Shown here: positions 54,601 to 62,772 of the stretch, one piece after another
How the letters are laid out: every line of letters starts with the position of its first letter
Numbering within the stretch: position 1 is the first letter of the stretch
NCBI GenBank assembly: GCA_050123375.1
Contig: JASFHF010000001.1
Span: forward strand, 68,094 to 132,093
Origin: JASFHF01 sp050123375
GTDB taxonomy: Bacteria > Pseudomonadota > Gammaproteobacteria > UBA12402
DNA length: 64,000 nt
Direction of reading: 5' to 3'
Translations under genes and position numbers: made by a program
Notes under the pieces: generated by a model
Databases searched by the model: none
Told to the model about the DNA's origin: nothing
The model's input: only the letters and a program-made list of their open reading frames with translations

Positions 54601-55395
54601 CTACGCAGGGGTACGCCAAATCAATGTAGCCATACGGCCGGTTTGCTGATCACGGCGATAAGAGTAAAATTTTTCATGGTCAGAATATGTACAAAAACCG
54701 CCGCCGTAAATTTTATCAATACCTAATTGATGAAGTCGAAATCTCGCCAATTGATAAAGATCCGCCATAAAATGGTTAGAATTTTCGCTTGGATAAAACG
54801 CTGCCACCGCCTGCGAATCCTGCTGTATAAAAGCTTCGCGTACCTCCTCTCCTACCTCAAAAGCTTGTTGGCTAATTGCCGGACCTAACCAGGCAAATAA
54901 TTCATCTGGCTGGCACTTAAAATACCTAACCCCAGAGGCAACAACTCCATTTAATAAGCCCCGCCAGCCAGCATGAATTGCTGCAATCTCAGTTCCATCA
55001 TTACTGCATAATAAAATCGGCAAGCAATCAGCGGTTAAAACTGCACAAACCACATTTGCTTTATTAGTATATGCACCATCAACCTTTAAATCACGCAAAC
55101 CGTCATCCCGCGGCTTGACCGCGGGATCCAGTGTTAAATTTAGTTGTTCTCTGGATCCCGCGGTCAAGCCGCGGGATGACAACACTTTACCAAGATTAAT
55201 CACCTCCGTTGAATGCTGCTGATTCAGCCAAACAGGCTCACTGGGTAAATTCAATTGCTTATACAATAAGCTACGATTTTCCATCACCTGTTCAAGATCA
55301 TCATCAACATAATGTGAAAGATTAAGACTAGCACGCGTAGTTGTTACAGCATTAATATTTTTAGGCGCCGGCCAATTTGGTTTAATGAATTCCAT
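54601..55395 (-). CDS. pgeF: Purine nucleoside phosphorylase / YfiH-family protein with in-frame palindrome insertion
   Basis: 264 residues; the family is about 245. PgeF/YfiH (DUF152, multicopper-oxidase-like fold) proteins act on purine nucleosides and edit peptidoglycan precursors. Conserved metal-site residues are present in VVCAVLTADCLPILL (Cys) and IAAIHAGWRGLLNGVV (His), and LNQQHSTEVINL carries the first His. Residues about 73-98 (LSSRGLTAGS..DPAVKPRDD) come from a 79-bp P2 palindrome and account for the extra length. The insertion falls between VINLGKV and LKVDGAYTNKANV, a surface-loop region. Its start is only 21 bp from the divergent ABC gene. Confidence 0.93.
   Translation of the reverse strand: MEFIKPNWPAPKNINAVTTTRASLNLSHYVDDDLEQVMENRSLLYKQLNLPSEPVWLNQQHSTEVINLGKVLSSRGLTAGSREQLNLTLDPAVKPRDDGLRDLKVDGAYTNKANVVCAVLTADCLPILLCSNDGTEIAAIHAGWRGLLNGVVASGVRYFKCQPDELFAWLGPAISQQAFEVGEEVREAFIQQDSQAVAAFYPSENSNHFMADLYQLARFRLHQLGIDKIYGGGFCTYSDHEKFYSYRRDQQTGRMATLIWRTPA
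55102..55180. repeat. Palindromic repeat P2 inside pgeF
   Basis: 79-bp nearly perfect palindrome: GTCATCCCGCGGCTTGACCG at one end and CGGTCAAGCCGCGGGATGAC at the other, with inner GGATCCAG/CTGGATCC. Translated in pgeF as LSSRGLTAGS-12 residues-PAVKPRDD. Same length and same translated frame as the copy in queG. Confidence 0.95.
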
Positions 55396-55416
55396 AAATA
55401 TGATATTCTAGTTTAA

Positions 55417-56121
55417 ATGAATGATGTTATCATATCTTTGCAAAATGTCACCCGCATTTACCATATGGGTGAGTATCAATTATACGCTCTAAATAACATC
55501 AATTTGGACATCTATCAAAATGAGTTTTTATCTGTTTTAGGTCCAAGCGGTTCTGGTAAAAGTACTTTGCTAAACATGATCGGGGGCATGGATCGACCCA
55601 CTCATGGAAAAATCATTATAGGACAACAAGATATTGCAACCGCATCAGACCGAAAATTAACTATTTACCGCCGCAATAAAATTGGCTTTATCTTTCAATT
55701 TTTCAATTTACTACCAACCCTAACCGCATTAGAAAATGTTGAAGTTGCAGTAGAAATCGCAAAAAATCCGCTAGACCCATTAGAAGTTTTAGAAATGGTT
55801 GAACTAACTAAATTTATGCATCATTTTCCTTCACAACTAAGCGGCGGACAACAACAACGCGTAGCAATTGCACGCGCATTAGTCAGCAATCCAGATGTAT
55901 TATTATGTGATGAACCAACCGGAGCATTAGACAGCAAAACCAGCAAAATTGTTTTACAAATTTTAATTAACGCTAGCAAAAAACTGAAAAAAAACATTGT
56001 AATGATTACACATAATCAAAAACTAGCGAAACTTGGTGACCGCACCATAAAACTTAAAGATGGAAAAATTGAAGATATAATTTCGCAAACACCAATTAGT
56101 GTAGATGATATACCGTGGTAA
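55417..56121 (+). CDS. ABC transporter ATPase (LolD/MacB-type)
   Basis: 234-residue nucleotide-binding protein of the FtsE/LolD/MacB class. Walker A GPSGSGKST (about 42-50), signature LSGGQQQRVAIARALVSNP (about 145-163), Walker B VLLCDEPTGALDSKT, and switch His in THN. The opening (ISLQNVTRIYHMGEYQLYALNNINLDI) is typical of LolD/MacB-type proteins. It serves the FtsX-type permease at 56346 and the HlyD-type adaptor at 58739. No Shine-Dalgarno before ATG, and 21 bp separate it from divergent pgeF. A cluster of P1 repeats splits it from the permease. Confidence 0.93.
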   Translation: MNDVIISLQNVTRIYHMGEYQLYALNNINLDIYQNEFLSVLGPSGSGKSTLLNMIGGMDRPTHGKIIIGQQDIATASDRKLTIYRRNKIGFIFQFFNLLPTLTALENVEVAVEIAKNPLDPLEVLEMVELTKFMHHFPSQLSGGQQQRVAIARALVSNPDVLLCDEPTGALDSKTSKIVLQILINASKKLKKNIVMITHNQKLAKLGDRTIKLKDGKIEDIISQTPISVDDIPW

Positions 56122-56130
56122 AAACACAGA

Positions 56131-56316
56131 TCTTGTCGGGACGAAAAATAATGTAGGCGGGACGCGAGCTATTACATAACTACGAGGTAATAGCTAGATT
56201 TGAGGAGGGTCGGAGCTTTACATGATTACAAAGCAACAAACAAGGCATTGTAATTATGTAAAGCTCACGACCCGAGTAACTATGTGCTTTGTAATCATGT
56301 AAAGCTTCGTTCCCCT
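56131..56316. repeat. Multiply nested P1 palindromes between ATPase and permease genes
   Basis: Inner copy at 56217-56273 (GGGTCGGAGCTTTACAT..ATGTAAAGCTCACGACCC; both ends carry the same compensating change C to T / G to A). Outside it are a left half from 56159 (GGGACGCGAGCTATTACATAAC) and a right half ending GTAAAGCTTCGTTCCCC at 56315. A third left end, CTTGTCGGGACGAAAAATAATG, lies at 56131-56154. Confidence 0.75.
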
Positions 56317-56345
56317 GAGATGCTAATTAAAAACTGAGAGAATAA

Positions 56346-58742
56346 TTGCTAAACAAACCACTAACAATAAAACTACTCCGCGACTTATGGGTACGCAAAG
56401 GAACTTTATTCGCGCTCGTAATGATTCTTGCTACCGGCGTCGCTTGTTATACTGGTATGGCTGCAGTTTATCAAGACTTAGACAGCGCGCGCGCCAAATA
56501 TTATAATAAATACAATCTGGCTGATTTTACACTTGATTTAAAACGCGCCCCCGAAACCGCCATCTATAAACTGGAAAACCTGCCTAATGTACTTAGATTA
56601 CGCAAACGTATTAAAATCAATGCGGTGATCACTTTACCAAAAAAATCTTATGCTGGAATTATCAGACCAATTCCAGCTGCAGTAATATCACTGCCGGTAC
56701 CAAAACAAGATATCATTAACAACGTCCGCATGATTTCCGGCATGTGGTTTTCCAATCCGCACGCCAATGAAATTTTAGTTAATCAACAATTTATGCGTGC
56801 ACGTAATTTAAAAATTGGTGACCGAATTAAAGTACGTTTTCCTGACGAAGAACGAACACTGTTGATTGTCGGCATTGTTACTTCACCTGAATATACTTTT
56901 GTGTTAGCACCAAATACTATAGCGCCGGATCCCGGCGGCTTTGCAATTATTTATTCATCCTTTAAATATTTACAGCAATATTCCGAATTAAACGGCAGCT
57001 TCAATCAACTGCTTGGCATGGCAAAAAATAATTCTGATATCGCAATTGAAAACACTATGTCACTGCTAGCAGACAAATTAGATCCTTATGGAGTATTATT
57101 ACAAACTCCACAACGTGAACAAATTTCCGCAAAAATTTTACATGACGAACTAGTCAACATAAAAAAAAGCAATTCATTTTTACCAACTATATTTTTACTA
57201 GTTGCCGCATTAATTTTGAATATTATTCTGGGAAGACTAGTCACGCAACAGCGTAATGCGATCGGTATTTTAAAAGCGATTGGCTATAATAATTTTACTA
57301 TTTTACGTCATTATATTTGTTTTGGTTTAATTATTGGTTTATTAGGCGGAATTATCGGAATCATTTTCGGTTATGGCTTACAATACTTAATGCTGGCACA
57401 ATATAAAACCTACTTTTTCATTCCCAACATGCATACCGGAATTTATTTCAGCATATCTGTCACCGGCATTATGGTCAGCGTATTAAGCGCTTTGTTCGGC
57501 TCAATATTCAGCGTACATAAAGCAACTAAATTAGAACCGGCAGAATCAATGCGGCCACCATCACCTGAAACCGGAGCACATATTTTGGTGGAACGCATGA
57601 AAATCTTTTGGCAAAATTTATCCTTCCAAAATAAAATGACTATGCGCGCTATTTTTCGAAATCGTTTACGTAGTTTTATTACAATCGCTGCTGCAATCGC
57701 AGCAACTGCCCTGGTTTTTAGCGCATTAGAATTTTTAGACTCTATGTATAAAATGGCAAACTTTTCATTCGATAAAGTACAACATCAAGACTATAATCTT
57801 GCATTACGCGATCCTTTGGGACAAGATATCATCCGCCCAAACGCTATTCTTCCAGGTGTAAAACAGATTGAAGGACAATTAGTAGTTCCAGCAAAATTAC
57901 GATTCGGAGCTTATAAAAAAAATACTGACGTAACCGGATTACCACAAAATAATATCCTGTACACTCCTGTAGACAAACATGGAAACAAAATATCAATTAA
58001 TAAATCCGGATTAACAATTAACGAAACTTTGGCAAAAATACTAAATGTAAAAACTGGCGACAAAATTATGCTACGGCCATTACTCGGTAATCGCACCACA
58101 ACTTATGCAACTATAACCAAAATAATTAAAACCTATTTAGGCTTATCTTGTTATGCTAATCAAACCTGGTTAAGCCGTTTATTAGGTGATAGTTATGTTA
58201 CCAATCATATCTTATTTAAATTGCATAAAAACGCAGACATAAATAAATTTATTGCTGCAGTTAATCAATTTGCACCTATAATTAATTTAATTTCCACCAA
58301 AGAATCTAAACAATTATTTTTCTCATCACTAAATAAATTTATGATATTTGCCACAATTATTATGATAATATTCGCTGGAATTATTGCGATGGGAGCCATT
58401 TTAAATACTGCGATGATATCATTAAACGAGCGCGAACGCGATGTAGCCAGTTTGCGGGTATTAGGATTCACCAGCACGCAGGTAGCACAAATTTTCTTTG
58501 GTGAAAGCATTCTATTAAACTGCATTGGCATTTTACTTGGCTTGGGCGGAGGTATTTATCTTGCATATTATATGAGTATTGCATTCAGTACTGAAGTATA
58601 CCGCATGCCAATGGTAGTTCGGCCTATTCGTCTAATTGAAACTGTGTTAATTATGTTTACATTTGTATTAGCATCGCAGATAATTATTTATAATATCATT
58701 AGAAAATTGAATTGGTTTGAGATTTTAAATGTTAAGGAATGA
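56346..58742 (+). CDS. FtsX-type ABC transporter permease (MacB/LolC/DevC class)
   Basis: 798 residues, TTG start with a GAGAG site upstream. First membrane segment LFALVMILATGVACYTGMAA (about 19-38), a periplasmic MacB-PCD-like domain (about 45-270), a three-segment FtsX domain (SFLPTIFLLVAALILNIILGRLVTQQRNAIGILKAIGY, about 276-313, to about 395), a second copy of the plan starting FRNRLRSFITIAAAIAATALVF (about 435), and a second FtsX domain at the end (ERDVASLRVLGFTSTQVAQIF, about 696). The duplicated FtsX layout suits transporters that move lipids or lipoproteins out of the inner membrane. Its stop overlaps the next start (ATGA). Confidence 0.9.
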   Translation: MLNKPLTIKLLRDLWVRKGTLFALVMILATGVACYTGMAAVYQDLDSARAKYYNKYNLADFTLDLKRAPETAIYKLENLPNVLRLRKRIKINAVITLPKKSYAGIIRPIPAAVISLPVPKQDIINNVRMISGMWFSNPHANEILVNQQFMRARNLKIGDRIKVRFPDEERTLLIVGIVTSPEYTFVLAPNTIAPDPGGFAIIYSSFKYLQQYSELNGSFNQLLGMAKNNSDIAIENTMSLLADKLDPYGVLLQTPQREQISAKILHDELVNIKKSNSFLPTIFLLVAALILNIILGRLVTQQRNAIGILKAIGYNNFTILRHYICFGLIIGLLGGIIGIIFGYGLQYLMLAQYKTYFFIPNMHTGIYFSISVTGIMVSVLSALFGSIFSVHKATKLEPAESMRPPSPETGAHILVERMKIFWQNLSFQNKMTMRAIFRNRLRSFITIAAAIAATALVFSALEFLDSMYKMANFSFDKVQHQDYNLALRDPLGQDIIRPNAILPGVKQIEGQLVVPAKLRFGAYKKNTDVTGLPQNNILYTPVDKHGNKISINKSGLTINETLAKILNVKTGDKIMLRPLLGNRTTTYATITKIIKTYLGLSCYANQTWLSRLLGDSYVTNHILFKLHKNADINKFIAAVNQFAPIINLISTKESKQLFFSSLNKFMIFATIIMIIFAGIIAMGAILNTAMISLNERERDVASLRVLGFTSTQVAQIFFGESILLNCIGILLGLGGGIYLAYYMSIAFSTEVYRMPMVVRPIRLIETVLIMFTFVLASQIIIYNIIRKLNWFEILNVKE

Positions 58743-59983
58743 TAATGATGCGACTAAGCTTATCAAGTGCACCTTTCGGCGGGCTTGTTTGCAAACACGC
58801 CTCAACTGATTTTCCTAAACAAACAAAAGGAAAATCAGTTGGCACATCCATGTGTCGCTTCGTTCGGGGCATCCTGCCCCTCAAGAGTTTGCAAACAAGC
58901 TCCCCTCCGGTGCACAACAACATTAAGCTCAGACTATTACAAAAAATTTTACTTTTAATAATGTTAATTTTAATTTGCAGCAACACTTTTGCCGCAAATA
59001 TCGAGACTATTCATCCATATCGAGGATCCATTCAAAAATCATTTACTGAACCAGCTAAAACCTATTTAGAAAATATTTACACTATCAATATGCCGTTATA
59101 CAGCAAATTAGAAAGACTATCAGTACGCGAAGGCAGCAAAGTCACTCAAGGCCAAATTGTCGCGCAACTTGATCAAATTCCGCTAATTCAAACCTTAAAT
59201 TTAACCAAAGCACAATTACGCAATTATCAAGCACAATATAAGTTACAACAAAAAATTGTATATCGACAAACACGACTGAGGCAAAAAGGCTTTGCCTCAC
59301 AACAAACTTTAGATAACGCACTTACCAGAAAAAAAGTTCTTGCCGCGCAAATTCAGCAATCCATTGCAGGCCTTGCGATTGCCGCCTATGCACTTAAAGA
59401 ATCCGTAATGTATGCGCCGATTAATGGAACTGTGCTAAAACGTTATACTGAAGGAGGCAAATGGTTCGCGACCGGCAGCACAATTTTAAAAATTGGTGAC
59501 TTAAGCCAACTTAAAGCAATCTGCGATGTTTTAAGTCAGGAAGCACAACAAGTAAAAATCGGCGATACAGTTTTATTAACCAGTATTGGCAGCTCCATAA
59601 CTTTACACGGTACAATCTCCCGCATTTATCCCGCAGGCTTCACCAAAAAATCATCTTTAGGAGTCGACGAACAACGTGTAAACATCGTTATTAACCTGAA
59701 AAACCCACAAGCAGCAAATTTAGGCTTAGATTACCGCGTGCAAGCGCAATTTTTAGTTGGATCAAAAGAAAAAAATGCATTAATCGTACCTCGTTTTAGT
59801 GTATTGCAAGATGACCAGAATAATTATTACGTTATGTTGGTTAAAAATAAGAAATTACACAAACAAATTGTTAAAACAGGTATTATTACCGACGACGAAA
59901 TTTCAATAACCAGCGGACTTAATATCAGCGATAACATTGTAAAACAACCAACCGCTGACATGCAGGACGGAATGAAAATATAA
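58739..59983 (+). CDS. HlyD-family periplasmic adaptor with an element inserted before the signal peptide
   Basis: 414 residues. The body from about 85 is a membrane-fusion protein: lipoyl-like YSKLERLSVREGSKVTQGQIVAQLDQ, a helical hairpin (LTKAQLRNYQAQYKLQQKIVYRQTRLRQKGFASQQTLDNAL), ESVMYAPINGTVLKRYTEGGKW and beta-barrel regions. The signal peptide LQKILLLIMLILICSNTFAA lies at about 65-84 instead of at the N-terminus. The ATG at 58739 overlaps the permease stop (ATGA), so it is the coupled native start, and residues ~10-59 are encoded by the 149-bp element P5. Without P5 the N-terminus would be MIMMRLSLS next to the signal peptide. An ATG at 58961 would be too far into the signal to restore it. 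Confidence 0.88.
   Translation: MIMMRLSLSSAPFGGLVCKHASTDFPKQTKGKSVGTSMCRFVRGILPLKSLQTSSPPVHNNIKLRLLQKILLLIMLILICSNTFAANIETIHPYRGSIQKSFTEPAKTYLENIYTINMPLYSKLERLSVREGSKVTQGQIVAQLDQIPLIQTLNLTKAQLRNYQAQYKLQQKIVYRQTRLRQKGFASQQTLDNALTRKKVLAAQIQQSIAGLAIAAYALKESVMYAPINGTVLKRYTEGGKWFATGSTILKIGDLSQLKAICDVLSQEAQQVKIGDTVLLTSIGSSITLHGTISRIYPAGFTKKSSLGVDEQRVNIVINLKNPQAANLGLDYRVQAQFLVGSKEKNALIVPRFSVLQDDQNNYYVMLVKNKKLHKQIVKTGIITDDEISITSGLNISDNIVKQPTADMQDGMKI
58767..58915. repeat. Multi-hairpin palindromic element P5 in the adaptor gene
   Basis: 149-bp element bounded by GTGCACCTTTCGGCGGGCTTG and CAAGCTCCCCTCCGGTGCAC, with inner arms TTTGCAAAC/GTTTGCAAA, ACTGATTTTCCT/AGGAAAATCAGT, CACATCCATGTG and GGGGCATCCTGCCCC. 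It lies wholly within the reading frame, at codons ~10-59. Confidence 0.85.
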
Positions 59984-60014
59984 TTTGTGAAGGTGTCAAT
60001 TGGAGAATACAAAC

Positions 60015-60323
60015 ATGTTAAAACATATTCTAGTAATCATCGCTCTAAGCGCTTTAGTGGTTCTTACCATACCGTACTGCCGCATTGGAGTACATGAATT
60101 ACTAAACTTCCATCATATGTTGCTAAATTTTTTAAACAGCATTTTTACCAATGGCTTAACCGCAGTTTTTATTAAACAATTAATTGCATTATTGTTTATT
60201 CCATTAGCTATAGTTTTTGTGATCAGCGGAATTTATTGGCTATCTACCAAACGACGATTCCCATATTCATTAGTAATTATGTGGGCGTTGTGGATTATAT
60301 TGGCTGTAGCTATTGTCGCTTAA
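60015..60323 (+). CDS. Small membrane protein of unknown function
   Basis: 102 residues from ATG at 60015 (MLKHILVIIALSALVVLTIP), chosen because a TTGGAG ribosome site lies 9 bp upstream; a TTG five codons earlier is part of that site. Three membrane segments: near 4-22, 55-77 (LIALLFIPLAIVFVISGIYWL) and 85-102 (LVIMWALWIILAVAIVA). 16-31 bp after the adaptor gene on the same strand, so probably the last gene of the ATPase-permease-adaptor operon. No family recognised. Confidence 0.75.
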   Translation: MLKHILVIIALSALVVLTIPYCRIGVHELLNFHHMLLNFLNSIFTNGLTAVFIKQLIALLFIPLAIVFVISGIYWLSTKRRFPYSLVIMWALWIILAVAIVA

Positions 60324-60352
60324 ATATTATCGAAAAATTACTTTCTGCGTAA

Positions 60353-60751
60353 TCAATAAAATTTAAAACAAAAAAATCCTTTATATCCAAGGAAAAGACC
60401 AATCAATAGAAATATAATTATCATTATATAATATGCCGATCGATTGGACATAATAGCAACTTTAAGTTTCATCGCACACTCAGGACAAAATAATAACATG
60501 ATCCCTTTAACGAACACTAAATAACCTATCAAAGTAATCAACAAACGCCAATCCCACACAAATACAGAATGAGCAACTACGATTAAAATACCAATAATCA
60601 ATGACAACAAAGCAATTAATAAAACATTTGCTTTGCTGGCCACCAATTCATCGTATGCCGTTTGAATATGCTGAAAACGAAACAAAACTGCTAAACATCC
60701 GATAATCAAATAAAGACCAAAAACCCGAGCCAGAAAAATTGATGTATCCAT
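60353..60751 (-). CDS. Small four-helix membrane protein of unknown function
   Basis: 132 residues from ATG at 60751 (MDTSIFLARVFGLYLIIGC), with a GGAGG site 8 bp upstream; a second ATG five codons earlier lies within that site. Four membrane segments near 7-25, 43-64 (NVLLIALLSLIIGILIVVAHSVFVW), 68-88 and 106-125. A CPEC pair sits in LLFCPECAMKL (about 89-95). I do not recognise a family. Convergent with the preceding small membrane gene. Confidence 0.7.
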   Translation of the reverse strand: MDTSIFLARVFGLYLIIGCLAVLFRFQHIQTAYDELVASKANVLLIALLSLIIGILIVVAHSVFVWDWRLLITLIGYLVFVKGIMLLFCPECAMKLKVAIMSNRSAYYIMIIIFLLIGLFLGYKGFFCFKFY

Positions 60752-60883
60752 CTCACAATCCTCCATGTATTATTAGCTGATGTTATGCAGAAATCGATTT
60801 TTGCATAACATCAATTATTAGTTTATGCAAGATCAACCCCCAAGTCTAGACTTACACTCCTTTATTAAGCTAGAATATCAATT

Positions 60884-61396
60884 ATGAGCACAACCCAAAT
60901 TGTACAAAAATTAGACTTTTTAACCAAAACACCCGCTTGGATAGAAAAAATTGCCATTGGTGTTTTAATCATTTTGGTTTGCTGGATAATTGGCGTTATC
61001 GTTAAAAAAGTTATTTTAAAAATACCGCGGGAAACCAGTGAAAAGCGTTATGTCTTTAAATTAATTGCAGATTTTTGCAAAATCTCGATTATTCTGCTCG
61101 GCATTATCACCGCACTAGGTACTATGGGGATTAATGTCACTGCCATTGTAGCCAGCCTTGGCTTAACCGGCTTTGCCATCGGTTTTGCACTCAAAGACTA
61201 CCTATCGAGCATTCTAGCCGGTCTCATGGTAATGATTTACCAGCCATACAGAATCGGCGACACCATCACAGTAGCCGGTGCCACCGGCAAGGTGGGTGAA
61301 ATTAACCTACGCTATACGGTGCTCACCACAGTTGAAAAGGATATTCTAATCCCCAACTCCAGCATGATTAATTCGACTATCAGCATTAGTCATTGA
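60884..61396 (+). CDS. MscS-type mechanosensitive channel, truncated after the pore helix
   Basis: 170 residues; small MscS proteins are about 280. N-terminal membrane segment KIAIGVLIILVCWIIGVIVKKVIL (about 20-43), second segment, then the pore-lining TM3 with VASLGLTGFAIGFALKDYLSSILAGLMVMIYQPYRIGD (about 91-128) and the start of the beta domain (ITVAGATGKVGEINLRYTVLTTVEKDILIPNSSMINSTISI). The large cytoplasmic cage domain after IPN is missing: the frame stops at SISH, and a palindrome (61398-61427) begins one base later. Some family members are naturally short, so function cannot be excluded. Confidence 0.85.
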   Translation: MSTTQIVQKLDFLTKTPAWIEKIAIGVLIILVCWIIGVIVKKVILKIPRETSEKRYVFKLIADFCKISIILLGIITALGTMGINVTAIVASLGLTGFAIGFALKDYLSSILAGLMVMIYQPYRIGDTITVAGATGKVGEINLRYTVLTTVEKDILIPNSSMINSTISISH

Positions 61397-61397
61397 G

Positions 61398-61427
61398 CAC
61401 GAGTTTCGCACAAGTGCAAAAGTCGTG
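61398..61427. repeat. Interrupted palindrome directly after truncated mscS
   Basis: CACGAGTTTCGCAC and GTGCAAAAGTCGTG pair around AA with a few mismatches. It starts one base after the stop codon of the truncated channel gene. It could be a terminator-like hairpin (no T-run) or a relic of the event that shortened the gene. Confidence 0.55.
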
Positions 61428-61451
61428 TGATTTTCGTAAAAAATACCGATT

Positions 61452-61484
61452 TCTAATACGATTTTGAGAATTTTATACTATAAT
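61452..61484 (+). promoter_or_regulatory. Promoter of the gene at 61512, with a weak PmrA-like box
   Basis: Good -10 TATAAT at 61479-61484. At the exact PmrA-box positions lie TCTAA (61452-61456) and TTTGA (61463-61467), which match only partly. So the geometry is shared with the three stronger boxes, but the sequence match is poor. Confidence 0.35.
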
Positions 61485-61511
61485 ACAAGTATCTATAGAT
61501 GAGGAAAACAA

Positions 61512-62660
61512 ATGTTACATAAAAAAGAAACAAAGAAGCAACCCGAAAAATCGCAAGAACAAAAAGATCAGCCGCATAATAAAAATCAAACTAAGCAGAA
61601 AAAAAACAGAATGAATTTAAAAAACAACCACTTAATTAAAAATATCATTGATAACAAAAAAGAACAAAAAAAGAAACAAAAAAAACCAATATCATGTAAA
61701 GATAAAGTAAAGCAAAACGTAAAACAGCTTATTAAAGATTTTATCAACCAAATACATATCAGCAGCCCCCAAAAAATATCTAAAATGAAATCAATGCTGC
61801 AAGCAATCATTGATTCTAAAATCTACACTGATAAAACTGACAAAAACAACAACATAGCCACTGTTCACGCAAATATTTGCAACTTCATGCGCAACCTTAA
61901 ACCGGATCATTTAACTGAAAAAGAATTTAAGGATACCTGCATTAATACTATTCAGGAATATATTAAACAACACCTTAACAATCCTAAACAATACCAATTG
62001 TTTTTCAACAAACAACAAGAACGGCAAGAAGAGGTAAAACGACGCAGAATTACCGATAGTTATAATCCAAAACGAACGCAAGAAATTGCCAAAAAAGCAA
62101 GTAACGAAATAACTAGTGAAGGTTATTTTACTAAAGAACAATACGAACGAAACTTAGATAATTTAATTCAAACCAACAACATTATGAGTTATCAGTCATC
62201 AATACTAAAAGACCGCTCCGGCGAAACAATCGGATATAACCACAAAATAGTTTTACCTTACTTTGACAGAACCAACAATCCAATCATAATAAAATCATCA
62301 GCAACGATAGAAGATAAATATGGCACAATGCATATTAAAACCACTATCCCAAATTTAAATAACGATCCTAAACGTGCACTTCTTTTACTATTATCATATT
62401 TGCGCACACTCAAAAACACCGGGCTTGAAAAAGTCAACATTATTAACTTAAACCGTAAACTACAAGCAGAAGTTGCTGCATGCTGTAAACTACTTAAGTT
62501 AGACACAGACATTAAACCAGAAATTACAGAGCATTATCAAGAATGTTTACGTAAGTTAAACACTAATCCTGGACGAAAGGGTCAACCTGGCTCCAAAAAA
62601 CCTATGCTCCCAGAGGAGATACAAAAAAACATGCCTAAATCAATCCCAATGTACTCCTGA
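61512..62660 (+). CDS. Unknown hydrophilic protein, candidate effector
   Basis: 382 residues, no family recognised. The first ~75 residues are low-complexity Lys/Gln/Asn (MLHKKETKKQPEKSQEQ...). A more ordered part from about 170 includes IAKKASNEITSEGYFTKEQYERNLDNLIQ and a probable beta-rich stretch HKIVLPYFDRTNNPIIIKSSATIEDKYGTMHIKTTIPNL (about 243-280), followed by helices with KALLLLLSYLRTL-like and LQAEVAACCKLLKLDTDIKPEITEHY (about 315-345). No signal peptide or membrane segment. A GAGGA site precedes ATG. Isolated gene with its own promoter. Effector role is a guess from composition and context. Confidence 0.65.
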   Translation: MLHKKETKKQPEKSQEQKDQPHNKNQTKQKKNRMNLKNNHLIKNIIDNKKEQKKKQKKPISCKDKVKQNVKQLIKDFINQIHISSPQKISKMKSMLQAIIDSKIYTDKTDKNNNIATVHANICNFMRNLKPDHLTEKEFKDTCINTIQEYIKQHLNNPKQYQLFFNKQQERQEEVKRRRITDSYNPKRTQEIAKKASNEITSEGYFTKEQYERNLDNLIQTNNIMSYQSSILKDRSGETIGYNHKIVLPYFDRTNNPIIIKSSATIEDKYGTMHIKTTIPNLNNDPKRALLLLLSYLRTLKNTGLEKVNIINLNRKLQAEVAACCKLLKLDTDIKPEITEHYQECLRKLNTNPGRKGQPGSKKPMLPEEIQKNMPKSIPMYS

Positions 62661-62715
62661 TTTGCAGATTTAGCGCGTACTTTTCATAATAAAAAATTCC
62701 TAAAAACCGCATGAA

Positions 62716-62765
62716 CACTAAGCATTAATGCTTTTGCCTTTTAAAATTCTATTTTTAGCTTAGTG
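62716..62765. terminator. Inverted repeat between convergent genes
   Basis: CACTAAGC (62716-62723) and GCTTAGTG (62758-62765) enclose AT-rich sequence with a smaller hairpin (GCATTAATGC). It lies between the convergent ends of the genes at 61512 and 62773 and may act as a bidirectional terminator. Confidence 0.4.
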
Positions 62766-62772
62766 CGTATTT

